Shown in pieces: positions 8,410-18,527 of a DNA stretch of 64,000 bases. The DNA comes from Persicitalea jodogahamensis. GTDB taxonomy: Bacteria; Bacteroidota; Bacteroidia; Cytophagales; Spirosomataceae. A model generated the notes under the pieces. It worked only from the letters and a program-made list of their open reading frames with translations, ran no database searches and was not told the origin of the DNA. The position numbers and the translations under genes are program-made. The first letter of the stretch is position 1. Each line of letters starts with the position of its first letter. The stretch lies in assembly GCF_014651615.1 (NCBI RefSeq), contig NZ_BMXF01000005.1, forward strand, positions 186,001-250,000, given 5' to 3'.

Positions 8410-10836
8410 TTAGTCACTCCGCAGCGACTTCACCGGATTCATAAGGGCTGCTTTGATGCTCTGGTAGCTTACCGTGAGCAGTGCGATACATATAGCCAGC
8501 CCACCTGCCAGGGCGAAAATCCACCAACTGATTTCTATTTTGTAAGCGAAATCCGCCAACCATGCATTCATGGCATACCAGGCGATGGGTGAGGCGATGA
8601 TGATGGCAACAAGCACCAGTTTAAGAAAATCCTGAGAAAGCAGTGCAACAATACTACCCACACTAGCGCCCAGTACTTTACGGACGCCGATTTCCTTCGT
8701 GCGTTGCTCGGCCATGAACGAGGCCAGTCCAAATAGGCCCAGACAGGCAATCAGAACGGCCAACCCGGCAAATATCACAGCAATGGTGCCAATGCGCTGC
8801 TCGGCCCGGTACATGGCGTCGAAACTCTCGTTCATAAACTGGTAACTGAACGGCTGACCGGGTGCTATCTGCTTCCATTTGGTTTCAATCTGTTTCATCA
8901 ATGCCGGTAGGTTCGTGCTGCTGACACGGAACGAAGCTGCCCCCGAATTGGCACTGAGCGTCATGGATAAGGCCCCAATATTGCGCCGGAGCGACTCGAA
9001 ATGAAAGTTTTTGACCACGCCAAGGATGGTATATGTTTTTCTGATTTTGGCTTGCTCGTCTTCAAATTGAAAGATTCTCTTTCCGATGGGGTCTTTGAAG
9101 CCAAGTACCTTTACAGCCGCTTCGTTCAGAATTATGCCCGAAGAATCGGACCCGAAGTCGCGTGAAAAATCCCGTCCAGCTACAAGGGTCATGCCCAGCG
9201 TTTTAAGGTAATCATAATCAACACCCCAGTTTTGCATGTTGATGCCTTTGTTCATGTCCGTCTGCCCTTCGGGCCAGAAAGCGTTATCGCTCCGATTGGA
9301 AGGCGTGGGCAGATAACCCGACACGCTTCCACCCACCACACCGGGCAGCCGCATCACCTCCTGCCGGAAGCTTTCAGCCTGTTTGCCAATGGCATGCACA
9401 TCCTCGATGGTCACTACCTGATTGCGGTTGAAACCCACGTTTTTGGTTTGGATATAGGAAATCTGACGGTAAATGATAATCGTCCCGACAATCAGTATCA
9501 CCGACATAGCGAACTGAAAAATGACTAAGCCGCTCCTTAAGCCGGAACTTCGGAAGCTCGTGCTTACCCTGCCTTTTAACACCGCTATCGGTTTAAACGA
9601 TGAGAGGAAGAAGGCTGGATAGCTGCCTGTCAATAAACCGACTACAAAAGGCAGAGCAATGAGCCAGGGCAACTGATACGGCGAAATCAAATTCATAATA
9701 TTTAACTCCTTCGCGGCAATGCCGTTAAAACCCGGCAAGGCCATTGCCACCATCACTAGCGCCAGCAGCATGGCCAGTATGGTTATCAGGATGGATTCAG
9801 TCATGAACTGCCCGATAAGTTGTGGCCGCTCCGACCCCATCACTTTCCGAACACCCACTTCTTTGGCCCGGTTGGACGAACGGGCGGTGGCTAAATTCAT
9901 GAAATTGACGCAGGCAATCAGCAGGATAAACAGAGCCACCGCCGAGAAAATATAGACGTATTGAATATCTCCATTGGGAGCCAGTTCGACCTGCTGTTTA
10001 GAGTGCAGGTGAATGTCAGTGAGCGGAATAAGCCAAAATCCAATTGTATTGCCTGCTTTCCTGAATTGAGACAACGAGGAGCCTATTATTTGCATCACCT
10101 GCGGTCCCATATACTTCTCGATGATGGCATCGAAGTTTTTGGCAAACGCCTGTGGGTCCGTGCCAGGTTTCAGCAAAACGTAGGTGTGGTGATTGTTGCT
10201 GAGCCATTGACCCCACGTATAATCGTCGTTGAGCATGGTGAGGAAAAAATCACTGTGAAAATGGGAGTTCTTCGGCATATCCCGCATTACACCGGTCACT
10301 GTGTAGGCTTGTTTGTTGACGAACACCAGCGTCTGCCCCATCGGGTTCCGATTGCCAAAGTGCCGCTTTGCCGCCGATTCGCTGATGACCACCGTATTGG
10401 GTTCGGCCAACGCCCGTTTGGGGTTGCCCGCTACGAGTGGCAGCGTAAACACCTCGAACAGAGTAGAGTCGGCAAAGGTGATGTTGTCTTCCCGTAAATT
10501 TGTCGATTCATCCTCGCGTTTAACCAACCACGTCCCGCGATTATGCAGTCGCACAAACTGCTCGACCTGCGGGTAGTCTTTTTTGAGCGTCGGGCCGATA
10601 GGATCGGGTGATACGGCGAAGTGCATGTCGTTCCCGCCAAATTTGATATCGGCCTGGATACGGTAAATACGGTCGGCGTTGGTGTTGTATCGGTCGTAGT
10701 TCAGCTCATCCAACACGTAGAGCATGATGAGCATACAGCAGGCCAGCCCGGTGGCCAATCCTACGATGTTGATAAACGTAAGTGCCCGCTGTTTGCGGAG
10801 CATCCGGAAGGCGATTTTAAGGTAGCTTGTAAGCAT
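8410..10836 (-). CDS. FtsX/MacB-like ABC transporter permease (array copy 4)
   Basis: The 808-aa protein starts MLTSYLKIAFRMLRKQRALTF with TM1 at INIVGLATGLACCMLIMLYV. The first unit carries ARSSNRAKEVGVRKVMGSERPQL, the second AEQRTKEIGVRKVLGASVGS, and it closes with ALMNPVKSLRSD (Asp where most copies have Glu). It reads as a complete inner-membrane permease with two periplasmic MacB-like domains. The gap upstream to copy 3 is 140 nt, the longest in the array, so copies 4-7 could have their own promoter; no clear TAnnTTTG element was seen there. Confidence 0.89.
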   Translation of the reverse strand: MLTSYLKIAFRMLRKQRALTFINIVGLATGLACCMLIMLYVLDELNYDRYNTNADRIYRIQADIKFGGNDMHFAVSPDPIGPTLKKDYPQVEQFVRLHNRGTWLVKREDESTNLREDNITFADSTLFEVFTLPLVAGNPKRALAEPNTVVISESAAKRHFGNRNPMGQTLVFVNKQAYTVTGVMRDMPKNSHFHSDFFLTMLNDDYTWGQWLSNNHHTYVLLKPGTDPQAFAKNFDAIIEKYMGPQVMQIIGSSLSQFRKAGNTIGFWLIPLTDIHLHSKQQVELAPNGDIQYVYIFSAVALFILLIACVNFMNLATARSSNRAKEVGVRKVMGSERPQLIGQFMTESILITILAMLLALVMVAMALPGFNGIAAKELNIMNLISPYQLPWLIALPFVVGLLTGSYPAFFLSSFKPIAVLKGRVSTSFRSSGLRSGLVIFQFAMSVILIVGTIIIYRQISYIQTKNVGFNRNQVVTIEDVHAIGKQAESFRQEVMRLPGVVGGSVSGYLPTPSNRSDNAFWPEGQTDMNKGINMQNWGVDYDYLKTLGMTLVAGRDFSRDFGSDSSGIILNEAAVKVLGFKDPIGKRIFQFEDEQAKIRKTYTILGVVKNFHFESLRRNIGALSMTLSANSGAASFRVSSTNLPALMKQIETKWKQIAPGQPFSYQFMNESFDAMYRAEQRIGTIAVIFAGLAVLIACLGLFGLASFMAEQRTKEIGVRKVLGASVGSIVALLSQDFLKLVLVAIIIASPIAWYAMNAWLADFAYKIEISWWIFALAGGLAICIALLTVSYQSIKAALMNPVKSLRSD

Positions 10837-10976
10837 AGCTTCTCATTATGATCATTACGTCAGGAGTTGGGTCAAATGGGTAACGGCTCTGTGGTGGATC
10901 AAGAAAAAAATCGGAGAACGCCGGTTGACGGCACGAGTTGCCCGCATGGACCGTTAACCGAAAGCATAGGATTCAT

Positions 10977-13409
10977 TCATTCACTCCGTAAACTTTTTAC
11001 CGGATTCATCAGCGCGGCCTTGATGCTCTGGTAGCTTACCGTGAGCCAGGCGATCACCAGCGCCGCAACCCCGACGCTTGCAAATATCCAGGCGTTTATT
11101 TCGATGCGGGAGGTGTAATTGTCGAGCCACTTCTGCATGCCGAACCAGGCCAGCGGCATGGCGATGAGCAGCGCTATCAGCACGAGTTTAAGAAAATCCT
11201 TTGAGAGCAGCATAACGACCGAAGCAACCGTGGCTCCCATTACTTTACGAATGCCGATCTCTTTGGTCCGCTGTTCGATGACCAGCAGGGCTACTGCAAA
11301 AAGTCCCAGGCAGGATAACAGAATCGTGATGCCGGAGGCCATGACAAAAATCTGGGTAAGCTGCTCTTCATTCTGAAACCATGCGTCGATATTTTCATCC
11401 AGAAACGAAGCCATGAATTCGGCCTCGGGGGCCACCTCCCGCCAAATTTTCTCCAGCTTGTTCATGGCCCCGGACAGGCTCTGATCCGACACCCTGACAA
11501 AAACATAGTTGATTGCCTCCGAATGAGACAGGTGCATCGTAATGGGTTTCCGCTCCTGCGTGACCGAGTACAGGTAAAAGTCAGGGACCAGGCCAATGAT
11601 CTGATAGCGCGACCCGGATGTATCGGTTTCGAAGTACTTCCCCACCGGGTCCGCTTCTCCGATTTGTTTGGCCATGCTCTCGGTAATAATCACGCGGTTG
11701 GTGGAGTACGTTGGAAAAGCCGGATCGAACTCCCGACCTCCGAGCAGCTTGATCCCCAGGGTTTTGAGATAATCATAATCGACGAGCAGCCAATCGGTCG
11801 ATACTTCCTTTTCTTTGTAAGTGAAGCCCAGCGATACCCGCGAAGTCACTTTATCTTTTCCCTTCCCCAGGTTAACCCCACTGCCCGTCACCGATACAAT
11901 CGAAGGGTCATCGGCCAGGCGGTTCCGCATCCGTTGCAGTACCTGGCGGCCATCGGCCCGGTTGCCAATCGGGATGCTGATGACCTGTTCTTTTTGAAAG
12001 CCCAGCGGGAGTTGGCGTAAAAATCGGAGCTGCTGCACCGCCACGACCGTACAGCAAATCAGCAGGCACGAAATGGCAAATTGCGTGACGATTAGTGAAT
12101 TGCGCAATCCGCCAGGACGCTTTAATGAAAGTTTACCTTTCAAAACCATGACGGGGTTAAATCCGGCCATTTTCAAAGCCGGATACCCGCCCGCGATGAA
12201 CGTTACCAGAAGAAACACGCCCAGCATCAGCAGGATAAACCCTTTCTGCATCTGGATGATATCCGATAAGTCGATTCTGGCACCGAAAGTCGCATTGAAG
12301 AGCGAGATCAGTTGAAAAGCCAGTAAAATGCCCCCAACAAAGCCCGCGAAGCACAGCAGGACCGATTCGCCCCAAATCTGAACGAAAAGCTGTTTTTTAG
12401 TCGCGCCAACCGATTTGCGAACACCCACTTCCCGCATGCGGGTGAAGGAGCGGGCCATGTTCAGGTTAATGAAATTGATGCAGGCAATCAGCAGAATGAA
12501 TAGCCCGATGCCAACAATGGCGTACACCACCGCGATGGGGGTACTTTTGCCGTTCGATATTTCTTTGCCGAAATGAACATCCGCCATATTCTGTAGGCGT
12601 ATGGCAAAAATATCCCCCTGCTCGTCCGGTTTAGCCCCCTGGCTTTTCAGCTTATCGATGTTAGACGCATAGTACTTTTTGGCAAATGATCTCAGTTTGT
12701 TTTCAAAGGACTGTTCCTCGATTCGGGGAGCCAGCTTGAGGTAGGAGGCACCCGAATACGCATCCCAATTGTCTTTCATCGCGTGGTAACTACCCGTGCT
12801 TTCGATCCGGATCAACGCGTCAAACTGGATGGAGGAATTGTCCGGCACATCGCGGCAAACGCCCGTGATCTGGTAGTTCCGCTGGTCTTTCCCTCCGCCC
12901 ACCTGCAATTGCTTGCCGATGGGTTCTGCGTCACCAAATACCGACCGGGCCATGCTTTCGGTAATAATCATGGCATTCAAGCCCCTCAGGCTTTCCTCCC
13001 GACTACCCTTGATCAGTGGAAATGTAAAGACATCCAGAAAGCCCGAGTCCACGCCCACCACCATTCTGTCGAGACTCTTTTCCCGGTAGGTCACCAGGCT
13101 TTTGGTTCCGCTCCAAATCCGGGTAGTTGCCGCCGCTTCATCGGAAAACTCAGCCTGCAACGCCGGAACCAACGGCAGGGAAGTAGCCGCCGAACGGTCC
13201 GTTTTTTCGGCATTGTTTGTCACAAAGTACAGCTGGAAAATCCGGTCGGAATCCTCGTGAAAGTTATCGAAGGTCAGCTGCCGGTAGGCCGTGAGAAATA
13301 AAAAGACGCATACGCAGAAGGCCACCGAAAGGCCGACTACATTGATGGCTGCGTATCCTTTGCTTTTCCAAAGGGTACGCAGGGCTATTTTGAAATAATT
13401 TTTGATCAT
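10977..13409 (-). CDS. FtsX/MacB-like ABC transporter permease (array copy 3)
   Basis: The 810-aa two-unit permease begins MIKNYFKIALRTLWKSKGYA. The first coupling segment is FTRMREVGVRKSVGATKKQL, the second EQRTKEIGIRKVMGATVAS, and the C-terminus is ALMNPVKSLRSE. It belongs to a divergent subgroup: the first TM (INVVGLSVAFCVCVFLFL) and the periplasmic domains share little with copies 6 and 7, although the coupling motifs are nearly invariant. It lies 24 nt downstream of copy 2, the tightest spacing in the array, which supports co-transcription. The function is efflux- or mechanotransmission-type by family; the substrate is unknown. Confidence 0.89.
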   Translation of the reverse strand: MIKNYFKIALRTLWKSKGYAAINVVGLSVAFCVCVFLFLTAYRQLTFDNFHEDSDRIFQLYFVTNNAEKTDRSAATSLPLVPALQAEFSDEAAATTRIWSGTKSLVTYREKSLDRMVVGVDSGFLDVFTFPLIKGSREESLRGLNAMIITESMARSVFGDAEPIGKQLQVGGGKDQRNYQITGVCRDVPDNSSIQFDALIRIESTGSYHAMKDNWDAYSGASYLKLAPRIEEQSFENKLRSFAKKYYASNIDKLKSQGAKPDEQGDIFAIRLQNMADVHFGKEISNGKSTPIAVVYAIVGIGLFILLIACINFINLNMARSFTRMREVGVRKSVGATKKQLFVQIWGESVLLCFAGFVGGILLAFQLISLFNATFGARIDLSDIIQMQKGFILLMLGVFLLVTFIAGGYPALKMAGFNPVMVLKGKLSLKRPGGLRNSLIVTQFAISCLLICCTVVAVQQLRFLRQLPLGFQKEQVISIPIGNRADGRQVLQRMRNRLADDPSIVSVTGSGVNLGKGKDKVTSRVSLGFTYKEKEVSTDWLLVDYDYLKTLGIKLLGGREFDPAFPTYSTNRVIITESMAKQIGEADPVGKYFETDTSGSRYQIIGLVPDFYLYSVTQERKPITMHLSHSEAINYVFVRVSDQSLSGAMNKLEKIWREVAPEAEFMASFLDENIDAWFQNEEQLTQIFVMASGITILLSCLGLFAVALLVIEQRTKEIGIRKVMGATVASVVMLLSKDFLKLVLIALLIAMPLAWFGMQKWLDNYTSRIEINAWIFASVGVAALVIAWLTVSYQSIKAALMNPVKSLRSE

Positions 13410-13433
13410 GGCTGTTAAGGCTAGTTGTTCTTT

Positions 13434-15890
13434 TTACTCCGACCGAAGACTTTTCACCGGATTCATCAAGGCGGCTTTGATACTCTGGAAACTCACCGTC
13501 AGCAGTGCAATGCCTACAGCTCCGGCGCCCGCCAGTAAAAACATCCACCATTCGATGTCGACTTTGTAGGCAAAATCCTGCAGCCACCGATTCATGAAGT
13601 ACCAGGAAAGGGGCGTAGCGATGACGATGGCAGCCACCACCAGCTTTAAAAAATCCTTTGAAAGCAATGACACTATGCTTACAACGCTGGCTCCCAGCAC
13701 TTTCCGCACGCCAATCTCCTTGATCCTCTGCTGGGCGGCAAATGCAGCCAACCCGAACAAACCCAAGCAGGAAATCAGAATCGAGATGATCGTGAAAGAG
13801 TTGACTATGCGGGCGGTTCGCGCATCAGCCGCGTAGTTCCGCTGAAAATCTTCGTCCAGAAAACTGTATGAAAACGGCTCACCGGGTACCAGTTCGTTCC
13901 ACCTGGATTCCATAAAGGGAAGTACTTTGCTCACATCCCGGGTATCGACGTGGGCGACAATGTACTTGAAATCATTGCCCGTATGCAGGAAAAAAGCGTA
14001 GGGCTCGATGGCCTGGTGCAAGTCGGCAAAGTGGAAATCTTTCACGACGCCCACAATCTCAACCATGCGGGTCGAGCCATCTTCGTTGCTGTTGAAAGCG
14101 AGCTTTTGACCCACGGCCTTTTCCAGGGGAATGGCGAATTTTCGGATGGTCGCCTCATTGACGACCATCCGGTAATTGGTATCTCCCGGAAATTTTTCCG
14201 AAAGCAGGCGCCCCGACGCTACCTTGAAGCCCATGGTCTGCATGAAGTCGGGCGCTACCCAGTTCGTTTTCATGACCGCCGCCTCGTTGATACTCTGGTC
14301 GGGTCGGTACACCGACATATCGCTGGGATTCAGGATACCCGGATAGTACGAAGTACCTGAGGCGCCGGCTACCTGGCTATTCTGCAATAGCTCACTCCGC
14401 AAAGCGCCGTAGGCCTGCCGGGCCTTGTCACTTCTCAGGGGAATCACCACCTGCTGTTCTTTGGTAAAGCCGAGCGGCTGATCGCGCATGAAACTGATCT
14501 GACGCTGGATGACCAGCGTCGCAACCACCAGGCCGATCGAAATCACAAACTGGAACACCACCAGTCCTTTCCGCAGCGTGGTGGCTGAGGCAGAATTGAC
14601 GAATTTCCCTTTGATGACATCCAAAGGGTTAAATACCGATAGGTAGAAAGCCGGGTAACTACCCGCCAACAATCCCGTCAGCAGGGCCAACGCGATAAAA
14701 GCCAGCACGTTTTTTGCACTCAACAAATCCGAAAAGGCCAGAGATTTATCGGCCAATTGGTTGAAAACCGGCAGCACCAACACGACTGCCGCCACCGCAA
14801 TGATCAACGCCAGAAAAGCAAGTACCATCGATTCGCCCAGGAACTGACCGATCAGCCCTCCTTTTCCCGCGCCCATCACCTTGCGCATTCCCACTTCGGC
14901 GGCCCGTTTGGCCGACCGGGCCGTGGCCAGGTTCATGAAATTGATGCAGGCAATCAACAGCGTAAACAGCGCAATGGAACCTAGTACATACAGGTAGGTA
15001 CTGCTGGTAGTAGGCGTAATAATCTCGTTGATTCGATCAAACAGATGAATATCCTGTACGGGCAGTAAGAACAGATGTTTTTCTACCCCGGCGGCCTTCA
15101 GATCCTTACCGGCGTATTTTTCTACGAAGGCAGGTAGTTTAGCGTTGAACTTTGCCGGCTGAGTACCCGGCTTCAACCGCAGGTAGGTGTAGAACATATT
15201 GTTGTTCGTAAAATCCTGGGGTTGTTCCCGCAGGAAACCACCCACCCAGCCAGCCGAAAGCGGGAGAAAAAAGCGGGCATTGATATGAGACCGGGTACTT
15301 TCATCACGAAAAACTCCCGTTACGTTGAAGACCTCCCCGTACCCGCTCGAACCACCAATCCGGAGGGTTCGATTCAGGGCCGGTTCGTTGCCAAACAGCT
15401 TGCGGGCAACTTCCTCGGATAGCACCACCGAATGAGCATCATTCATCGCGGTGCGGGCATTCCCTTCCAGAAACTGGTAAGTGAACACATCGAAAAATGT
15501 AGAATCAACCTGATAGCCCTCGGTTTCGTAAAACGATTTCACGGTCATTCCCTGCTCCTGTACTTTTAGCAAGGCGATGCCTTCCAGAAAATTTTTCCAT
15601 ACCCGAGTTACCTGCACGACTTCGGGATACTCGTCCTTGACAGCCTGGGCGTAGGGAGAGGGCGCCCGGGGATTATCCATTTTCTCGCCGTTGCGCTCGT
15701 TCTCGCTGCGCAACAGGTAGATGTCATTGGCAAACTCGTGGTGTTTATCATAGGCCAGCTCGCTGTTGATGTACAGCAGCAGCAACATGCAGCAGGCCAT
15801 ACCCACCGACAAGCCAAAGACGTTGATGGAGGAAAACAACTTGCTTTTGCGCAAGTTGCGGATGGCGATTTTGAGATAGTTGGTGAGCAT
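13434..15890 (-). CDS. FtsX/MacB-like ABC transporter permease (array copy 2)
   Basis: An 818-aa two-unit permease starting MLTNYLKIAIRNLRKSKLFSS, with TM1 at INVFGLSVGMACCMLLLL. The coupling motifs are SAKRAAEVGMRKVMGAGKGGL in the first unit and AQQRIKEIGVRKVLGASVVS in the second, where Ile replaces the usual Thr. It ends ALMNPVKSLRSE. The array-wide start context (M, two residues, then YLKIAIRNL) fixes the ATG at 15890. It sits 54 nt after copy 1 and 24 nt before copy 3. Confidence 0.9.
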   Translation of the reverse strand: MLTNYLKIAIRNLRKSKLFSSINVFGLSVGMACCMLLLLYINSELAYDKHHEFANDIYLLRSENERNGEKMDNPRAPSPYAQAVKDEYPEVVQVTRVWKNFLEGIALLKVQEQGMTVKSFYETEGYQVDSTFFDVFTYQFLEGNARTAMNDAHSVVLSEEVARKLFGNEPALNRTLRIGGSSGYGEVFNVTGVFRDESTRSHINARFFLPLSAGWVGGFLREQPQDFTNNNMFYTYLRLKPGTQPAKFNAKLPAFVEKYAGKDLKAAGVEKHLFLLPVQDIHLFDRINEIITPTTSSTYLYVLGSIALFTLLIACINFMNLATARSAKRAAEVGMRKVMGAGKGGLIGQFLGESMVLAFLALIIAVAAVVLVLPVFNQLADKSLAFSDLLSAKNVLAFIALALLTGLLAGSYPAFYLSVFNPLDVIKGKFVNSASATTLRKGLVVFQFVISIGLVVATLVIQRQISFMRDQPLGFTKEQQVVIPLRSDKARQAYGALRSELLQNSQVAGASGTSYYPGILNPSDMSVYRPDQSINEAAVMKTNWVAPDFMQTMGFKVASGRLLSEKFPGDTNYRMVVNEATIRKFAIPLEKAVGQKLAFNSNEDGSTRMVEIVGVVKDFHFADLHQAIEPYAFFLHTGNDFKYIVAHVDTRDVSKVLPFMESRWNELVPGEPFSYSFLDEDFQRNYAADARTARIVNSFTIISILISCLGLFGLAAFAAQQRIKEIGVRKVLGASVVSIVSLLSKDFLKLVVAAIVIATPLSWYFMNRWLQDFAYKVDIEWWMFLLAGAGAVGIALLTVSFQSIKAALMNPVKSLRSE

Positions 15891-15944
15891 AAAAGTAGTA
15901 TGATATGAGCCAGTAAGCTGATAGAAATTAATTTTGGGGATTTA

Positions 15945-18335
15945 TCACTCACTCCGTAAAGACGTCACGGGATTCATCAGCGCCGCCCGCACCGCCTGGT
16001 AGCTTACCGTGGCAAAGGCGACGAAAAAAGTACCCAACAACGCCCATATGAAAACGCCTGCCCCAAACTTGGCCTGGAACTCAAAATCGGCCAGCCAGTT
16101 GCGCATCAGCCACCACGCCAGCGGGGCGGCGATGACAAAAGCAATCAGAATCAGTCGGCCGAATTCTTTGCCGAATATCCAGAGGATTTGAGCGATGCTG
16201 CTGCCCAGTACTTTACGGATACCGATTTCCTTGGTTTTCTGCGCCGCCATGAACGACACCAGCCCGTACAGCCCAAGGCAGCCGATGAACAATGCCAAGG
16301 CCGAGAATGTCTGAATCAGTTTCAGCATCAGTGCCTCGGTTTCGTAGAAGGAAGCGATGTCGTCGTCCAGGAACTCGTAGCTGTAAAGCTGGCCGGGATG
16401 GCTTTCCTTCCACGCCTTTTCGATCGCGGCCATCGTGGTAGTAAGGTCGGCCGCATTTAGTTTGATAGCATAGGTGTTGTATAAACCCGGGTTCGTAAAG
16501 ATCGCAATGGGATTGATTTCTTCATGAAAGGACAGGTCGTGAAAATCCTTGACCACGCCCACGATCAGACCTTTATTATCGCCATTGCTGACGACTAATG
16601 TTTTTCCGAGCAGTTCTTCGGGCGCTTTCAGGTTCAGTTTCCGCGCAAAAGCTTCGTTGACGATCATTTCCCGAGCCGAGTCAGATGGGAAGACGTTGCG
16701 ACCCGCTACGAGTTCCAGGCCGAAGGTCTCGAGGTAGTTTGCGTCCGCGGCCTTCACCGACACCCTGAATTCCTGCTCCTTGGGATCGTTGTCGTAATAA
16801 GGAGTGGTGTTCCAGTTCGAATTGTTGGAGGCAGGAGTGGCAAAGCACATGGTGACTGATTCGACCCCGGCCAACTGCTCCAGCTCACCCTGCATCGTTT
16901 TTCCCTTCTGGTAGTCGGCGGCAATCGGAACCGTGACCACCGCGTCTTTGTCAAAACCAAGATCAGAATTTACCGAAAAACTCATCTGTTTGGCAATCAC
17001 GATCATGCCGATTACCAGCGCCTGCGACAGCGCAAACTGCGTAACGATCAACGCCCGGCGCGTATTGAAGCCGCCGATATGCTGCTGCGACAGCTTGCCT
17101 TTCAAAGCCACTACGGGCTGGAAACCTGCCAGAATCAGGCCGGGATACGAGCCCGCCAAAAAAGTCACTAACAGCACCAGGGCCGGAATGAACAGCAACA
17201 GTTGCCAATCGTTCAGGATGTTGAAACTGACTTCCGAGCTAAACCAGATATTGACGTAGGGAAGTACCACTACTGTGAGTACCACCGCCAGTAGCAGCGC
17301 CAAAATCGTAATGACGGCTGTCTGGGCAATAAACTGCCAGAATAATTGCCCGCGTAAGCTGCCCAGCACTTTCCGCATGCCCACCTCTTTGGCGCGGTTG
17401 AGGGCCTGTGCCGTGGCCAGATTGATGAAGTTGACGCAGGCCGTCACGATCAGGAAAATGCCGATGAACGAAAGTACCCACAGGTTCCGCTTCGACATGG
17501 GTCCGCCGTAGTCGGCATTGAAATGGACGTCGTCAAGGGGTTGTAGCTTATAATGATGGACGTTGGTGCTGGTAGGGCGGTACTTGGTCACGTAAGCTGG
17601 AAAAACCTTCTCGACCTGCGCCACCGCTACCTGCGGGCGCAACCGCACGTAGCATCGCATCCCGCTGGTAATGCCCCCCCAGGCGTCGTCCCCCGCCAGC
17701 CACTCATTGTACTGTTTGAGCGTAGGGTACGAGACAAAAATCTCCGTTTTCTGATCGGTATTTTTGGGGAAATCTTTGAGGATACCGGTAATCTTGGCGT
17801 CTATTTTATCCCCGAACTGAAAAGTTTTATTGATCGGATTTTGGTCGCCGAAGTATTTTTTGGCCAGGCGCTCCGTGATGATGGCGGTATTGGGCTCAAC
17901 CAATGCGGTTTTCATATTTCCCAGTACCAGAGGAAAATTGAAAATATCGAAGTATTCGGATTCCACGATGGCCACACCGCCTTCTTCCTTGAAAAGCTCG
18001 ATTTTATCGCCATCTTTCACCGTAATGGTCATGTCTTCTTCGCTGGCAATACGGGCTACTTTCTCCGCGAAATCATAATCTGCCCGAAAAGCTTTACCCA
18101 ACGGACTCGGCACGCCTGGCGTATAGGAAATGACATCGCGGTGCTGCTCGGTGACAATGCGGTAGATGCGGTCGGAATCCGCATGGAAGTCATCGAAGCT
18201 CAGGTGGTACTTCACCAACATGAAAATAAGCAGCCCGCAGGCCATACCCAGCGCCAGGCCGAGGATGTTGATGGTGGCGTAGGTTTTGTTACGCCGCAGG
18301 TTACGCAGGGAGGTTTTCAGGTAGTTGGAGAGCAT
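15945..18335 (-). CDS. FtsX/MacB-like ABC transporter permease (array copy 1, first)
   Basis: The 796-aa protein is the promoter-proximal member. It begins MLSNYLKTSLRNLRRNKTYAT with TM1 at INILGLALGMACGLLIFMLV. The first unit has ALNRAKEVGMRKVLGSLRGQL, the second AAQKTKEIGIRKVLGSSIAQ, where Lys replaces the Arg of EQRTKEIG, and the C-terminus is ALMNPVTSLRSE. A palindrome with an adjoining -7 element lies about 110-160 nt upstream and may control the whole array. No ATPase, HlyD-like fusion protein, TolC-like protein or regulator gene is found beside it, unlike canonical MacAB loci. Confidence 0.89.
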   Translation of the reverse strand: MLSNYLKTSLRNLRRNKTYATINILGLALGMACGLLIFMLVKYHLSFDDFHADSDRIYRIVTEQHRDVISYTPGVPSPLGKAFRADYDFAEKVARIASEEDMTITVKDGDKIELFKEEGGVAIVESEYFDIFNFPLVLGNMKTALVEPNTAIITERLAKKYFGDQNPINKTFQFGDKIDAKITGILKDFPKNTDQKTEIFVSYPTLKQYNEWLAGDDAWGGITSGMRCYVRLRPQVAVAQVEKVFPAYVTKYRPTSTNVHHYKLQPLDDVHFNADYGGPMSKRNLWVLSFIGIFLIVTACVNFINLATAQALNRAKEVGMRKVLGSLRGQLFWQFIAQTAVITILALLLAVVLTVVVLPYVNIWFSSEVSFNILNDWQLLLFIPALVLLVTFLAGSYPGLILAGFQPVVALKGKLSQQHIGGFNTRRALIVTQFALSQALVIGMIVIAKQMSFSVNSDLGFDKDAVVTVPIAADYQKGKTMQGELEQLAGVESVTMCFATPASNNSNWNTTPYYDNDPKEQEFRVSVKAADANYLETFGLELVAGRNVFPSDSAREMIVNEAFARKLNLKAPEELLGKTLVVSNGDNKGLIVGVVKDFHDLSFHEEINPIAIFTNPGLYNTYAIKLNAADLTTTMAAIEKAWKESHPGQLYSYEFLDDDIASFYETEALMLKLIQTFSALALFIGCLGLYGLVSFMAAQKTKEIGIRKVLGSSIAQILWIFGKEFGRLILIAFVIAAPLAWWLMRNWLADFEFQAKFGAGVFIWALLGTFFVAFATVSYQAVRAALMNPVTSLRSE

Positions 18336-18447
18336 ATTTCGATTGGAGTCAACGGTAAAAGATCAACGGCTTTGCGAATTGGAGTTGGCCATTTCATCGT
18401 TGAAAAACTATGCCGGATATTCAACTAACTGAATATCAATACAGTCA

Positions 18448-18496
18448 CAAAACTAAACTGTCCGATTCCGAACACTTTGGTTCGAAATCGGACAGT
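18448..18496 (-). promoter_or_regulatory. Palindromic operator-like site with -7 element upstream of the permease array
   Basis: A 17-bp inverted repeat (18457-18473 and 18480-18496, one mismatch, 6-nt loop) contains the half-site ACTGTCCGATTCCGAAC. Directly beside it, reading leftward toward the array, is TAGTTTTG (18448-18455), which fits the Bacteroidota -7 consensus TAnnTTTG. The palindrome would thus cover the region between -33 and -7, the place expected for a repressor or activator site. No TTTG-like -33 was found. It could equally be the terminator of the upstream DUF5723 gene, whose stop is 32 nt away, since a short T-rich stretch follows the stem. Confidence 0.45.
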
Positions 18497-18527
18497 ACCT
18501 TCAATACCTATTTTTTGATTTCAACCC

